Positions 45,620 through 55,842 of a DNA stretch of 64,000 bases are shown here, piece after piece. The notes below the pieces were generated by a model. The model was not told the origin of the DNA, made no database searches, and worked only from the letters and a program-made list of their open reading frames with translations. A program made the position numbers and the translations under genes. The stretch spans positions 33,144 through 97,143 of the forward strand of contig JABYQS010000145.1 in the NCBI GenBank assembly GCA_022592435.1, in the 5' to 3' direction. Origin of the DNA: Cerioporus squamosus (taxonomy: Eukaryota > Basidiomycota > Agaricomycetes > Polyporales > Polyporaceae). Numbering within the stretch: position 1 is the first letter of the stretch; each line of letters starts with the position of its first letter.

Positions 45620-46440
45620 GTACCCCATCTTCAAACCACCCTCCCCATGAATGAGCAAGCCGGCACATCAGCAAAGTCCCAAAACGAGTGGGAGCGCATG
45701 CAAGCGCTTGCAGGCACCACAATCGCATACACTGAACTCTCGGCACATTGCCATCGACGCAATCCGCCCACCAGCCGAGTGCAATCACTTGCAAGACCTG
45801 CGAGCGCGTGTCGCTCTTGGGCTCAAATGTCCATCTTACTCGCGAATGGACAGTATGGCAAGGAGAGCTGGGTGTGGCCAAAGGGAGCAGGCATGCGAGC
45901 CAGTATCCAGGTGACATCGTGGACGGGACGTTCCAACGCTCTCGCAGGGTTATATCAACAATCATCATGTTATTGTAGATGCAGTAGTAGCTACGACACA
46001 TCGGGATACTATAGCAGAACACTGTCGGTACACCGGACGGTGTGATCCCTCCAGAGATGGACGCAAGTTATCGTGAAGACGGGGATCCCTCCTTCGCTGG
46101 CGTCATATCCATTGTCTACTTCCTCAACAACACGGGCATGGTCGTGCACAATCAGCATCCCGTCTATTGAGCATGGAGCGATGCGCCTCTCGGCGAGCCA
46201 ACGAAGACGGTGGTCCATGACCTGCTGAACATGTGCAAAGGCAGCATCAACGCTGGAGTCTGCCTGCGCGCGGACACGCCATCAAGTCATATCCCCGATC
46301 CCTATGTCATGGTGCGCTCGAGGAAAAAGACATGGTCAATGGAGCTGTTGTTCCGTGGAAACGAATCTTGGGACTCGGTCATGCAGGTATCCCCCTTCTA
46401 CGCTCTGAAGTTGGGTTTACTCCTGCAGGCTATCTTTGAC
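45620..46440 (+). pseudogene. MYND-family C-terminal remnant, opposite strand
   Basis: At about 46058-46386 a plus frame reads GDPSFAGVISIVYFL, NNTGMVVHNQHPVY, stop, then LGEPTKTVVHDLLNMCKGSI and VMVRSRKKTWSMELLF. The order and spacing resemble the C-terminal part of copies (b) and (d) (DVIDFCTSSI..., NWVWEPLF). Upstream stretches from 45620 are open but in other frames, and no zinc finger was found. A TGA interrupts the frame near 46169. I read it as a decayed, inverted member of the array. Confidence 0.42.
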
Positions 46441-47449
46441 TTATTTGTTCGGTTATGACGGTTGTGGTGAGTACGGGTGGCCAATCATTGGTATCATGAT
46501 CAAGCTCACAAAGCTATGTACAGCCTGTCGTGATACTCATATGTTGTTGTACAAGTAGCTGTTGTAAAGTTGCTATTCTTAACCTTGTGGTCGTGTATGT
46601 CCCTCGCAAAATGAGGCTTTGCCCTGCAACGTTCAGAGTGCTCACGGATCCCTTTCCCATGCCTTCCTATGCGCCTGGTGACCAGACCACGTCCGACCGT
46701 GTTCATTTGCAAGCAACGTGGGAGACACAACAATAGATAGGGTACTATGTAGGTGTCCTACCTCGATAACCAGGAGAAGACCGCTAAGAAAGTATTCATC
46801 TGTGGAGATGGCAAAGTCCGTCCACGAAGCTTGACGCAACCGAAGCACCGAACTGCCAGGATGCAACTGAGTGCTGATGTTGAGGCAGCCTGTGAACTGG
46901 CGCATGGCTCGAGCTCGTAAGTAGTAGCCTACGGCGATGCCTCATGTTATGGTGCTGTCAATGTACTCAACCTGCTTGGAATTGTGCGACATCGCTGTAG
47001 TTTGCTGTGCGTGTGGCGATTAATGTGCAATCTCCCAAACACGCCGAGTGTTCTAGGGATTCACAAGTCGACGGTCTCGGGTCCTCGAGAGTCGGAATCC
47101 CGGGATGGATTTAATTGTCATGGCATTCAAGTCAATCGTGTCTAATCTTCACCAACTTGCAATGTGTATGTCGTACCCCCTCCTGACTGTTAGATTAATA
47201 TGTAATTCTGCCTGTATACACTAGAAACATGTTCCAGTCCTGATGAGGGTACTATCATGAGCTCGGACTCGGCGATCCTGAGCACCTGCGTAGATGCGTC
47301 ACGCGCGGTATCACAGATTCAAAAACCTACCAATGGAACCACAGAGCACGAAACAGAAACATGCTGATAGGAGGCGACGTCTTGAGCCCCCAAAGTGCCA
47401 TGGACAGGGCCGGATACTCGATTCGCCCACTCGCATAGTCCATCCAGTC
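46441..47449. other. Intergenic region
   Basis: About 1 kb with no gene I can support. The part just right of 47320 continues the homology of copy (d) beyond its stop codon. Confidence 0.35.
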
Positions 47450-48407
47450 CTAGAAAAGGGGCTCCCATACCCAGTTTTGCTGTCTGCGCACGTAGCGTCC
47501 AGGGACGGCCTCCCATGGACCGATCTCCATATTTGGTGCAACGAGACGTCGGAGCACGAACTGACCGCCGTTGATACTGCGTATGCAGAACTCCAGCAGC
47601 TCCTCGAGGGCTACTCGGACGTCGCCCCAGATGGGTGGAGGAGCGAGGTCAGGATCGACACGATAGAGCGGAATGAACTGCATGGGAGATGTGGAGACGC
47701 CGTCGATGGTGAACGCTGCAACACGTAGTCCGATATAATGGTCGCAGTTCCCGTCTCCATGTATGCTTGTGCGGAACCGCTCATCGGCTAACTGCCAATT
47801 GCGTGCGATGGTCTCCTCTAGTCCCGGGTAGGATACCCCAGTGCCGAGATTCCCATTGACCCAGCTCTCGATGGGATGGTAGTTAATTCGATGAACTTGA
47901 AGCCTTGGGCAGGATTGCGCCCCGCTCCGACGTTGGCGGACGTAGTACACGCAAGCCTACACCGGAGGATCTAGTCGCGAGGATGATCGTCGAGGTTCAA
48001 CACCGTACGTGAGCACCGCGTATACCTTCATGGCAGTCCGAAAAGCCCACTCGTGCGACTCTGTGAAGTCCGAGACGGACTTCATGAGTTCGTCTGGGGT
48101 TGAATATCCCATGAACTGAGCACTGGTGTCGAGGCCGGTGTGAGTGAGATCTCGCTGCTTGCTGGGCTTGCTACATGACAACCTCGGATGCGTCAGCGTC
48201 GAAATTTTGCTACCATATACACAATGTGAAGTCCGCTTACGTGTGAATGGGCCAATCAGCTCGCTGACATTCCTTGCTGCAGTAGGCCGGGGCGGCCAGA
48301 CAGCCGCGACATTTTCTGAGCTTGCGCGTTTCGGTGGGTGCAACCCCACAGTGATTGCACTTTCGTAGTGCTGGTGTCGCAGATGCAACATCACTCGCAG
48401 TGTTCAT
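47450..48407 (-). CDS. MYND-type zinc finger protein, copy (d)
   Basis: Exons 48407-48241, 48182-48026 and 47956-47450 join in phase, 276 residues. The finger reads CNHCGVAPTETRKLRKCRGC, YCSKECQRADWPIHT, and after splicing LSC, so the last His and Cys are again brought together by the intron; the acceptor at 48183 was chosen for this reason and has a good branch site (gctgac). The body contains LEELLEFCIRSINGGQFVL and RRQQNWVWEPLF. The stop (TAG, 47450-47452) falls exactly where copy (b) continues LDWDEY, and in the same frame DWMDYASGRI follows the stop. The protein may thus be shortened by a nonsense change. Confidence 0.68.
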
Positions 48408-48714
48408 GTTGGTGCAGGGGCAATAGTGTTCAGTAGCGGGGACTCCGAGGGATACAGAAAGCAGACGAGAACTTGATCTTGAAGCATGCCGACAAGCTGA
48501 GGGAGCTTGGAGGGAGCGTCAGACGTCTCGGAGACCGCGCAGGACGAGATCTACGATGGGCTGTACCGGCAACGGCCGGCCGGCAGCATGCGTACCCCGC
48601 CGGCGCTTGGGGCCCATTACACACCGAGCTCCTGACCCCATTGCGCCGCCTTCTGCACTTTGACCTCTACCACCACCATCTCTGCATCCGGAACGCCTCT
48701 GACAGCGTTCGACG
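48408..48714. promoter_or_regulatory. Divergent region MYND (d) / unknown protein gene
   Basis: 307 bp between outward-facing starts; should hold both promoters. No element identified. Confidence 0.35.
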
Positions 48715-50199
48715 ATGCAGCTCGCATCGCACGGCTTGCGCGCCCTGAAGGGCGGGCAGGCCCACTTTCCTGCCGGTGGAGGCACGCCCTCACGCTCGAT
48801 ACACATCCCAGCATTCGCACCTCGACCTCCTCCTGGCCAGGCCACAAGCACTGCTCAAGCTGTCTTCAGACACACACGGACCCTCATCTCGCGCTTTGTC
48901 GGGCATCTGACTGCACCGGGTACGTCGCGCGCACCTGTTCATGTCTCAAGTGGAGGGGCAGGAACTCGCGCGTTCCATGGATCCGCCGCTCGTATGCCGA
49001 CCATCCAGGAGCGGCTCTCATTTTCCGCTCGACATGTACTGTCCAAGCCAACATCGGTGCCCTTCCTTCCTCGCTCTCCGGCCGTACCGCGGCACATCTC
49101 TCAGGTCGGCCTAGGCACCGCGCGCAACTTTTCCACCGGACGCCCAATCTTCCAGCACCTCGTTGAGAACGTCCCCGTGTACGCCCGCGCGTTCCACGAG
49201 GCCGACTGGGAGTTGCGTATTGCGGAGGAGCGCGAGCGTCTGCGCATGGAGAAGCACAAGGCGAAGCGTGCTGCAAAGCAGGCGAAGAAGGCCAAGGCGC
49301 CCCTCCGCCCGTTGACGCAGAATATCGCCTCTTCCTCCGTCGCGACGACTGCTGAAGCTAACAAGGAGGAGCTCGAGCACTACTTTCCCGCGCCCGTTCT
49401 CCCCGAGGTCACCACTCACCTCCTCATCCCCCTCGCTCCCACCCCCACTTCACGCCTTCCACTCCCACCCAATCCTCCCGCGACGTCGTCCACTCATCCA
49501 TTGCTCCCACTCAACGTCATAGCGTCCATGCACGCTTCACATGGCACGCATGCCCTCCGCGTGTCCACGGTTTTTGCACGTCTTGACGTGGCGCAGGTCT
49601 TCGACGATCCTGCCGTGCACTGCGAGGCGCGCGGTGATCCCAGCGGACTATGCACGGTGCTCGAGGTTCGGTTCGAAGGTTGGACAGCGAACAAGGTACG
49701 GGGGGTCCTCGGAGAGGCCGGGACCGGATGGTGCGTGCTTGAGGAGGTCTGGCGCGAGCAGGAGCATGAAGAAGCCGAAGAGATGGACGCTGCCCTTGAC
49801 ACATTCAGCGTCAGCGAGGCTGAGAGTGTACAGGATGGACGTTTCTCTGGCCTCTCGGACATGAACGGCAATTGGGACACGAGCAGCAACGATCCTGCTC
49901 GCTCACTTGTGCTCCCTACCCTCGACTTCTCCGCCTCGTTCATGGCGCCTCCGTGGTCTTCGCCCGCTCCGACGCCGCTTTCTGACCTCGAGTTCCACAA
50001 TGAGTGGTCGCAGGTGGACGGCCGGTTGAGTTCCTTAGGGAGCTTCGGCTCGGATGGAGACTCGGACGTCGACTCCAGTGGGTCTGACTGGTTCGAGCTC
50101 TCCGGGGCGCCGTCGGTCGACAGCAGGCGGTTCGGGTTTAGCTCGCACTTCTCGGAGAGGATGGGAGGCTCGGACGGCCCGCGTGAGGAGTTCTTCTAG
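48715..50199 (+). CDS. Conserved basidiomycete protein, unknown function
   Basis: One uninterrupted frame of 494 residues from an ATG. The N-terminal ~100 residues are rich in Arg, Ser, Ala and His with few acids, which fits mitochondrial targeting but is not proof. At about 155-185 a charged helix reads RAFHEADWELRIAEERERL followed by a Lys/Ala-rich segment, probably coiled. The middle is Pro-rich; a folded-looking segment at about 265-345 contains HALRVSTVFARLDVAQVF and GWCVLEEVWREQEHEE. The tail is Ser/Asp-rich. I cannot assign a family. High third-position GC and a long clean frame support a real gene. Confidence 0.7.
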   Translation: MQLASHGLRALKGGQAHFPAGGGTPSRSIHIPAFAPRPPPGQATSTAQAVFRHTRTLISRFVGHLTAPGTSRAPVHVSSGGAGTRAFHGSAARMPTIQERLSFSARHVLSKPTSVPFLPRSPAVPRHISQVGLGTARNFSTGRPIFQHLVENVPVYARAFHEADWELRIAEERERLRMEKHKAKRAAKQAKKAKAPLRPLTQNIASSSVATTAEANKEELEHYFPAPVLPEVTTHLLIPLAPTPTSRLPLPPNPPATSSTHPLLPLNVIASMHASHGTHALRVSTVFARLDVAQVFDDPAVHCEARGDPSGLCTVLEVRFEGWTANKVRGVLGEAGTGWCVLEEVWREQEHEEAEEMDAALDTFSVSEAESVQDGRFSGLSDMNGNWDTSSNDPARSLVLPTLDFSASFMAPPWSSPAPTPLSDLEFHNEWSQVDGRLSSLGSFGSDGDSDVDSSGSDWFELSGAPSVDSRRFGFSSHFSERMGGSDGPREEFF

Positions 50200-50972
50200 G
50201 TTCTCATGTCGTCAGTTCTAGTTTGCTTTCGTTGTAATGCGGCTTGTTGGCTGCTGTACACACTCGTTTTTCGCTGCAGTCCTGCTTTCGGATGTATCTA
50301 ACCCAAGGATCAATACACAACATGTTTGTTCGACCTGCGCCGCGTTTGCGTCCCGCTTCGCCGGTCCGGGTATATCCAGCGCGCCTTCACTGTCTTCGAA
50401 CACCTCTCTCAGCTACTACCATGTTTTCTTCCACTTTGCTCTGGGTGTCTTCTCAACTCTATCTTCAGATATAACCTGGGCGGCGATCCTCTCGCGAATA
50501 CCACTTGATAGCAAGGCACCCGCTTCTCTGGTCGAGACTGCCGAAGCTCAGTGCCAGGGACTGCTAGAAGTGCGGGCCAAGTGAGCTAGAAGCTGTAGGA
50601 AGTCCCGGGCGGCGTGCGAAGATCATTCAGAAGGCGACGCAACCACCAGCACACTCTGCACGCTCTTCGCGGAGTCTTCTACGCTGTATGTGCTGTCCGG
50701 AACATCGACGAACAACTGTCATGTAGCGATTATCCCCGTATGACCGTGCACCGTCGCTTGTCCCTTGGTAGGGGCTAGAAGCATACTGAGCCTCAGGATT
50801 CCCATCCTTGTATATAGGAAGCTTGCGCAAACAGCATGGTGTGAATTCACGCCGCTGTGCTTCTGATTCTCCCATAGGTAGGTGGCAGCTGACGCGCACT
50901 ATGACCGCAGGTCCGCCTATATATGCTATATGCCTGACGCACTCAACACCGCGACTCTGGATGCCCGCGACG
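50200..50972. other. Intergenic region
   Basis: 770 bp with the 3' flank of the upstream gene and the promoter of the hydrolase; a tatata-type motif (ctatatgc) lies near 50925. Nothing else. Confidence 0.35.
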
Positions 50973-52380
50973 ATGAGCTACGATCCCGAGCTTGCTGCAG
51001 CACTCGCCGCCGACCCAGTGTTTTCCCAGCCGCCTCTTCCTCTGCCTTCCGGAGTCTCAGCATGGGAGTTTTCCCGACAGCTGCTGAAAGTAGCATGCAA
51101 GCCCCTCAGCGACTATTACAGACAGCTGCTCCCAGATGGTGAGGCATCGTCGGATTTACGGCACAAGACTGACCTCTCATTGACACGACAGCGTCGCATT
51201 ACAGCGTGTTCGACAAACAAATACTTGTGGACGCCCCGAGCGGAGAGATAATGGTCCGGTGTGTGAGACCGTCGGGCGGAAACGAAGATACCTTCCCGGT
51301 GCTTGTTTGGCTTCATGGAGGAGGTCAGTCAAACATGCTGCAATGTCATAAACATCTAACTCAGTGACGGCACTCTGTTCCTTGTTACCGGCAGGATGGG
51401 CGATGGGCGACCTCGAAATGGACGACATACATCTGCGAACGGTGGCCGTCGAACTCAAGCTTGCCATAGTGAATGTGGATTACAGGTTGGTACCTACTTT
51501 CCGACCCGAGCATGTTGTCAAGGCTTATCCGTTTCCGAGGTCAGGCTTTCCCCGGAGTTTCCGTTCCCGACGCCGTTCGAGGATTGTTACACGGCGCTCA
51601 AATGGGTACGAATTTATTCCTTCTCATTGGCATGCGCATCTCTGACGTCTCCACAGGTAGCCGAGAACGCAGCTGAGCTCAAGATCGACCTCAGGAAAGG
51701 CTTCATCGTGGGCGGGGACTCGGCTGGAGGGAACATGTCCGCAGCTATCGCTTTGAAGGCACGCGACGACCCGTTCTTTGCAGAACGCCCGCTCACCGGA
51801 CAGTACCTGCTTGAACCCGCCGTCGTCTACCCTGGTATGCACCCGGAGAAGTACAAAGATGCTATCGCTTCTTATGACGAGTTCGCAAACACGCCCTTCC
51901 TGAGCCAAGAGAGTGTGATGCGTTTTTGTGGTGCGTGTTTTGTGCCGCAGCCTTTCAAGCTCAAGTTCGATCGTTCACTCGTGGCGGCCTCCCGCAGGCG
52001 CATACGGTCCCCCACCTTCCGACCTGCGTATGTCGCCGCTGTTAGCAGCGTCGCATGCGGGTCTCCCTCCGGCGTTCATCCAGGTCCAGGAATGCGACCC
52101 CATCCGTGACCACGGAATCTTATACGAGAAGGTCTTGCGCGAGGCGGGCGTACCGGGTGAAGCTCATCCAGTGAGTCGTCGTGATCATCGTTTCCCTGAG
52201 TCTCCCTCACTTGGTGCGACAGGTATTTGGGCTGCTTGCACGGCTTCCACTACTCGTTCCCGAGCATCTCGGCTGCAGTCAAGTTGGATCGCGATGCCAG
52301 GGACGGCCTTCGATGGCTGCTCAGGCAGGGAAAGTAGCCCTCTGGGTGTCAAGCTATACGAGATGATAATATCCACGTAA
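50973..52380 (+). CDS. Alpha/beta hydrolase, HSL-like (hydrolase-3 fold)
   Basis: Probably an esterase/lipase. Exons 50973-51138, 51192-51323, 51395-51485, 51545-51605, 51657-51930 and 51998-52170 join in phase. The oxyanion motif HGGGW is created across the intron at 51324-51394; the nucleophile elbow is GGDSAGGNMSAA; the acid region is QECDPIRDHG. The last exon should begin at about 52224, and in one frame it reads YLGCLHGFHYSFPSI, which carries the catalytic His. The canonical GT-AG intron 52171-52223 leads into a different frame instead, ending in TGA at 52365-52367. As written the enzyme loses its His, so the gene may be damaged at the 3' end or spliced in a way I did not find. Confidence 0.72.
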
Positions 52381-53795
52381 TGTGCCCGCAAAGATAAACC
52401 ACAACCTAGATGCATCATTGGTACGTACCAGCCTGATACGTCCGCGCATGACACGAAACGGTCACGTGTGCTTGCAATCCCCATGTACATGAAGATTGCG
52501 TGTGCTCGGAGGCGAGGAGTGAAATTTGAAATAGCGATGGGGTACGATCGACCTGACGGAAGAGCGACAGCAGACGGCAGTGGAGCGGCTGTGGGCGCTA
52601 CCGCACTGGCCACATATCGACCCGCAAGACGGTATCGTTGCGTTCGTGTTACGAAGGGCCTACCTGCATTGCGTTAGGTTAGGTTAGAATTTGGGAGTTG
52701 TCGCCCACTTACCAGAACAACTGCGAACCTTGCCACTCCAATGGGTCTTGGACAAGAGCTCGTGGCGGCGAAGTGTCGCCGGAAGACTGAGTAAGTAGCC
52801 GAGGATGGCCGGGCAACTACAAGCACGAGACTCCTCGAACTTGCAGCACCTTTTCACGGTCACATACTAGAGCCAGGAGGTCTGAGGCCTCAGGGCGTAG
52901 TCACTGAATCAGGTGGCTCAGATTGACAGATGGCCAGGAGGAGTGGTATCGAAGATCGGCCAAGGTCGGAAGCGCAGGGAAGGTTACATCGCGAATCTGC
53001 CTTTAGCACCACTCGAGGTCGGCATATTCTCATAGGTTGGACGTGCTATGAAACCTAATTGGACAAGGGAACCTTGTGGGCGATGATAGACCAATCACTG
53101 ATTAGGAATGAGGGGGCTCGAAGAGATACATCTGCATTTGTCTCTCACATTGCCCGCCTTCTCTCCAGAGCAGTACAACGCGCCGCCATCGGCGGCGACT
53201 CAAGGAGGGGCTGCAGGAACTTTGAGAGTAGCTCATGTAAGTCGAACCCCGTGTTATACTGGTTCTCCTGTATACGAAGTCGACAGATCGTGCGGGTTGC
53301 TGTAGGACCGCTCGCATGCATCCAAAAAAGGAGGATCACGTTTCGAGAGCTGAGAGGCCAGAGAAAGTAGAAAGCTTGAAGACCTGCTGAGACCGGAGGA
53401 GGAGCGGCGAGAAGGGAGTTAACAGCATCCCCGGGCCCTGGGCGCGCCCGAGTTGGGGAGCAAGCGCTCCACGTGATCGTGACGCGGCGCGCTGGATAGG
53501 CGCGCGGGAGAGTTGCGCCATCGCGTGAAGGCGCGGACTTAGCAGAGCTGCTTATCCATCTCTTACACACCTCTAGCATACCTGTCCGTGCTCTCTCCAC
53601 GGCTTCCTATAATAATCGCAGCCCTGGCTTCCCCATCGATCGTCTCTTGTCTCTCCTCCCCCCTCCCTCTCTCCCGCACAACCATAGCGTCCCGTCGCCT
53701 TTTCCAGGTCATCCTGTTGCCTCAAATATATGCGCCCTCGCTGACCCCGGACTGCGCAGATCACCCGCGCGCTATCTACAGGTAGCCCAGTCAAG
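52381..53795. other. Long intergenic region upstream of GLR1
   Basis: 1.4 kb. At 52675-52688 the plus strand has a short telomere-like run (ttaggttaggttag). The 53400-53790 part is GC-rich then pyrimidine-rich, typical of a fungal promoter/5' UTR. No gene recognised. Confidence 0.4.
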
Positions 53796-55842
53796 ATGCC
53801 TCCCGTAACGAAACCTGGTCAGGAGAAGTACGACATCGTCTTCATTGGTGGAGGGAGCGGAGGTGTAGCCGGTTCGGTGAGTTTCCTGTTCGCGCGCGAA
53901 TGTGTTTGTCTCCATACGTCCGCGTCGTGCTTTCCGTTCGAGGTATTTCGGTCTATGCTCGCGTCCGTGCTCGTATGGCCGCGCTTCACACGAGCAGGCG
54001 CCGTGCACGTAACAACGGGTTGGTCGCAAGGGAGAAAAGCTCTCACCGAGAACTTGAGGATGTCCATGAGCATCCAAATTCTGTCTGTGCGCACCGCAGA
54101 CAAGCCATGCCTGTGTCAGATGTGTGCGCGTCGACCCCCTCTAAGTGATTGTATGCGCTCTCACTGCACTTGGACATGCTGGAAGCGTGACTGCGAATGG
54201 CTCTCCGCGACCAAAGGAGGTACTGATATATTGCATAGCGCAGGGCTGGTTCTTATGGCGCCAAGGTCGCTCTTATTGAGGCAACCGAGCACCTCGGTGG
54301 TACCTGCGTGAACGTCGGTACGTGGCAGTGGGGCTATTCGCACACACCGTTACTCACTAGACTACTTTCCAGGATGCGTACCTAAGAAAGTACGCGCATA
54401 CATGCACCTCTCTACCCCTCCCATCTCACAGTACGTTAGATCATGTGGCACGCCGCCGACATCGCGGAGAAGATCCGCCATGCAGAAGGCTACCAGTTCA
54501 AGGGACCTGGTATCGGCGCCCCGCAGTTCTCCTGGTCCACCTTTAAGCCTCAGCGCGACGCGTATATCAGGAAGCTGAACGGCATCTATGACAACAACCT
54601 CTCGAAGGAGAACGTCGAGTACCATCATGGCCACGCCAAGGTGCTGTCGCCCTCCTCGGTGGAGATCACGCGCCCCGACGGCTCCAAGTACACGCTTAAT
54701 ACCTCGCACATCTGTATCGCAACTGGCGGTCGCCCGACCATCCCCAGCGACGACGAGATCCCCGGCGCGAGCCTGGGCATCAACTCGGACGGCTTCTTCG
54801 ACCTCGAGGAGCAGCCGAAGCGCGTCGCGGTCGTCGGCGCAGGCTACATTGCGGTCGAGCTTGCGGGTGTCTTCCACACGCTCGGCAGCGAGGTCACGAT
54901 GCTCATCCGTGGCGAAACCGTGCTCCGCTCATTCGACCCCACGCTCGGGGAGACACTCACGAACTGGATGAAGCACACCGGGATCAACTTCCGCCACGGC
55001 TCCAAGGTGAAGAAGGTCGAGGGCACCAAAGGCCAGCCGCTCACGGTGCACCTCGAGAGCGGGGAGAAACTCGAGGTCGACTGCCTCCTGTGGGCGATTG
55101 GTCGGCACGCTAACACGGAGAACCTTGGGCTGGAGGAGCTCGGGATCAAGCTCGACCAGAAGGGCAATGTCGTTGTCGACGAGTACCAGGAGACCGGTGT
55201 CCCTGGTATCACCGCGCTCGGCGATGTTGCGGGCAAGGCTCTGCTCACGCCTGTTGCAATCGCCGCTGCCCGTCGGCTATCGAACCGTCTCTTCGGGCCC
55301 GAGAAGTTCAGGCAGCAGAAGCTGAGCTACGAGGACATCCCTACCGTCGTATTCTCGTACGTCTCCTCTCCTCTTTCTCACCGCTCTCGATCTCTGACCG
55401 AGTCCTTGACTTGACTTGACTTGCAGGCACCCGACGATCGGCACGGTCGGCCTGACGGAGCCCGAGGCGCGCAAGAAGTATGGCGACGAGAACATCAAGA
55501 TCTACAAGTCGTCCTTCCGCGCGCTCTACTTCTCGATGCTCCCCGAGGAGCACAAGGAGCCGTCCGTGTACAAGGTCATCTGCGCGGGCCCCGAGGAACG
55601 CGTCGTCGGCATCCACATCATCGGCCAGGGCTCGGACGAGATCATGCAGGGCTTCGGCGTCGCGGTCAAGATGGGTGCGACGAAGGAGGACCTCGACAAC
55701 TGCGTCGCGATTCACCCGACGTCTGCGGAAGGTGCGTTCGCTCGTCTTCCTGTTGCTGCTGCAGTTTCTCTATCTGGGGCGGGATAGTGCTGATGTCGAT
55801 TTCCTTACTTTCTTCCTTGCAGAGCTGGTTACGCTCCGGTGA
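53796..55842 (+). CDS. GLR1: Glutathione reductase
   Basis: NADPH-dependent flavoenzyme that reduces GSSG to GSH in cytosol and mitochondria. Exons 53796-53876, 54239-54317, 54373-54389, 54440-55356, 55427-55731 and 55823-55842, in phase, 472 residues. FAD-binding motif [10 protein letters not shown] is in exon 1. The redox disulfide CVNVGC is split by an intron, and exon 3 is only 17 nt (CVPKK). The NADPH motif is [17 protein letters not shown]. Then come the second FAD motif [10 protein letters not shown] and the C-terminal catalytic HPTSAEE, also split by an intron. Intron 1 is 362 nt, long for this window. No N-terminal presequence is evident from this start. The identification is firm over trypanothione or thioredoxin reductases because of the CVNVGC spacing and HPTSAEE. 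Confidence 0.94.
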
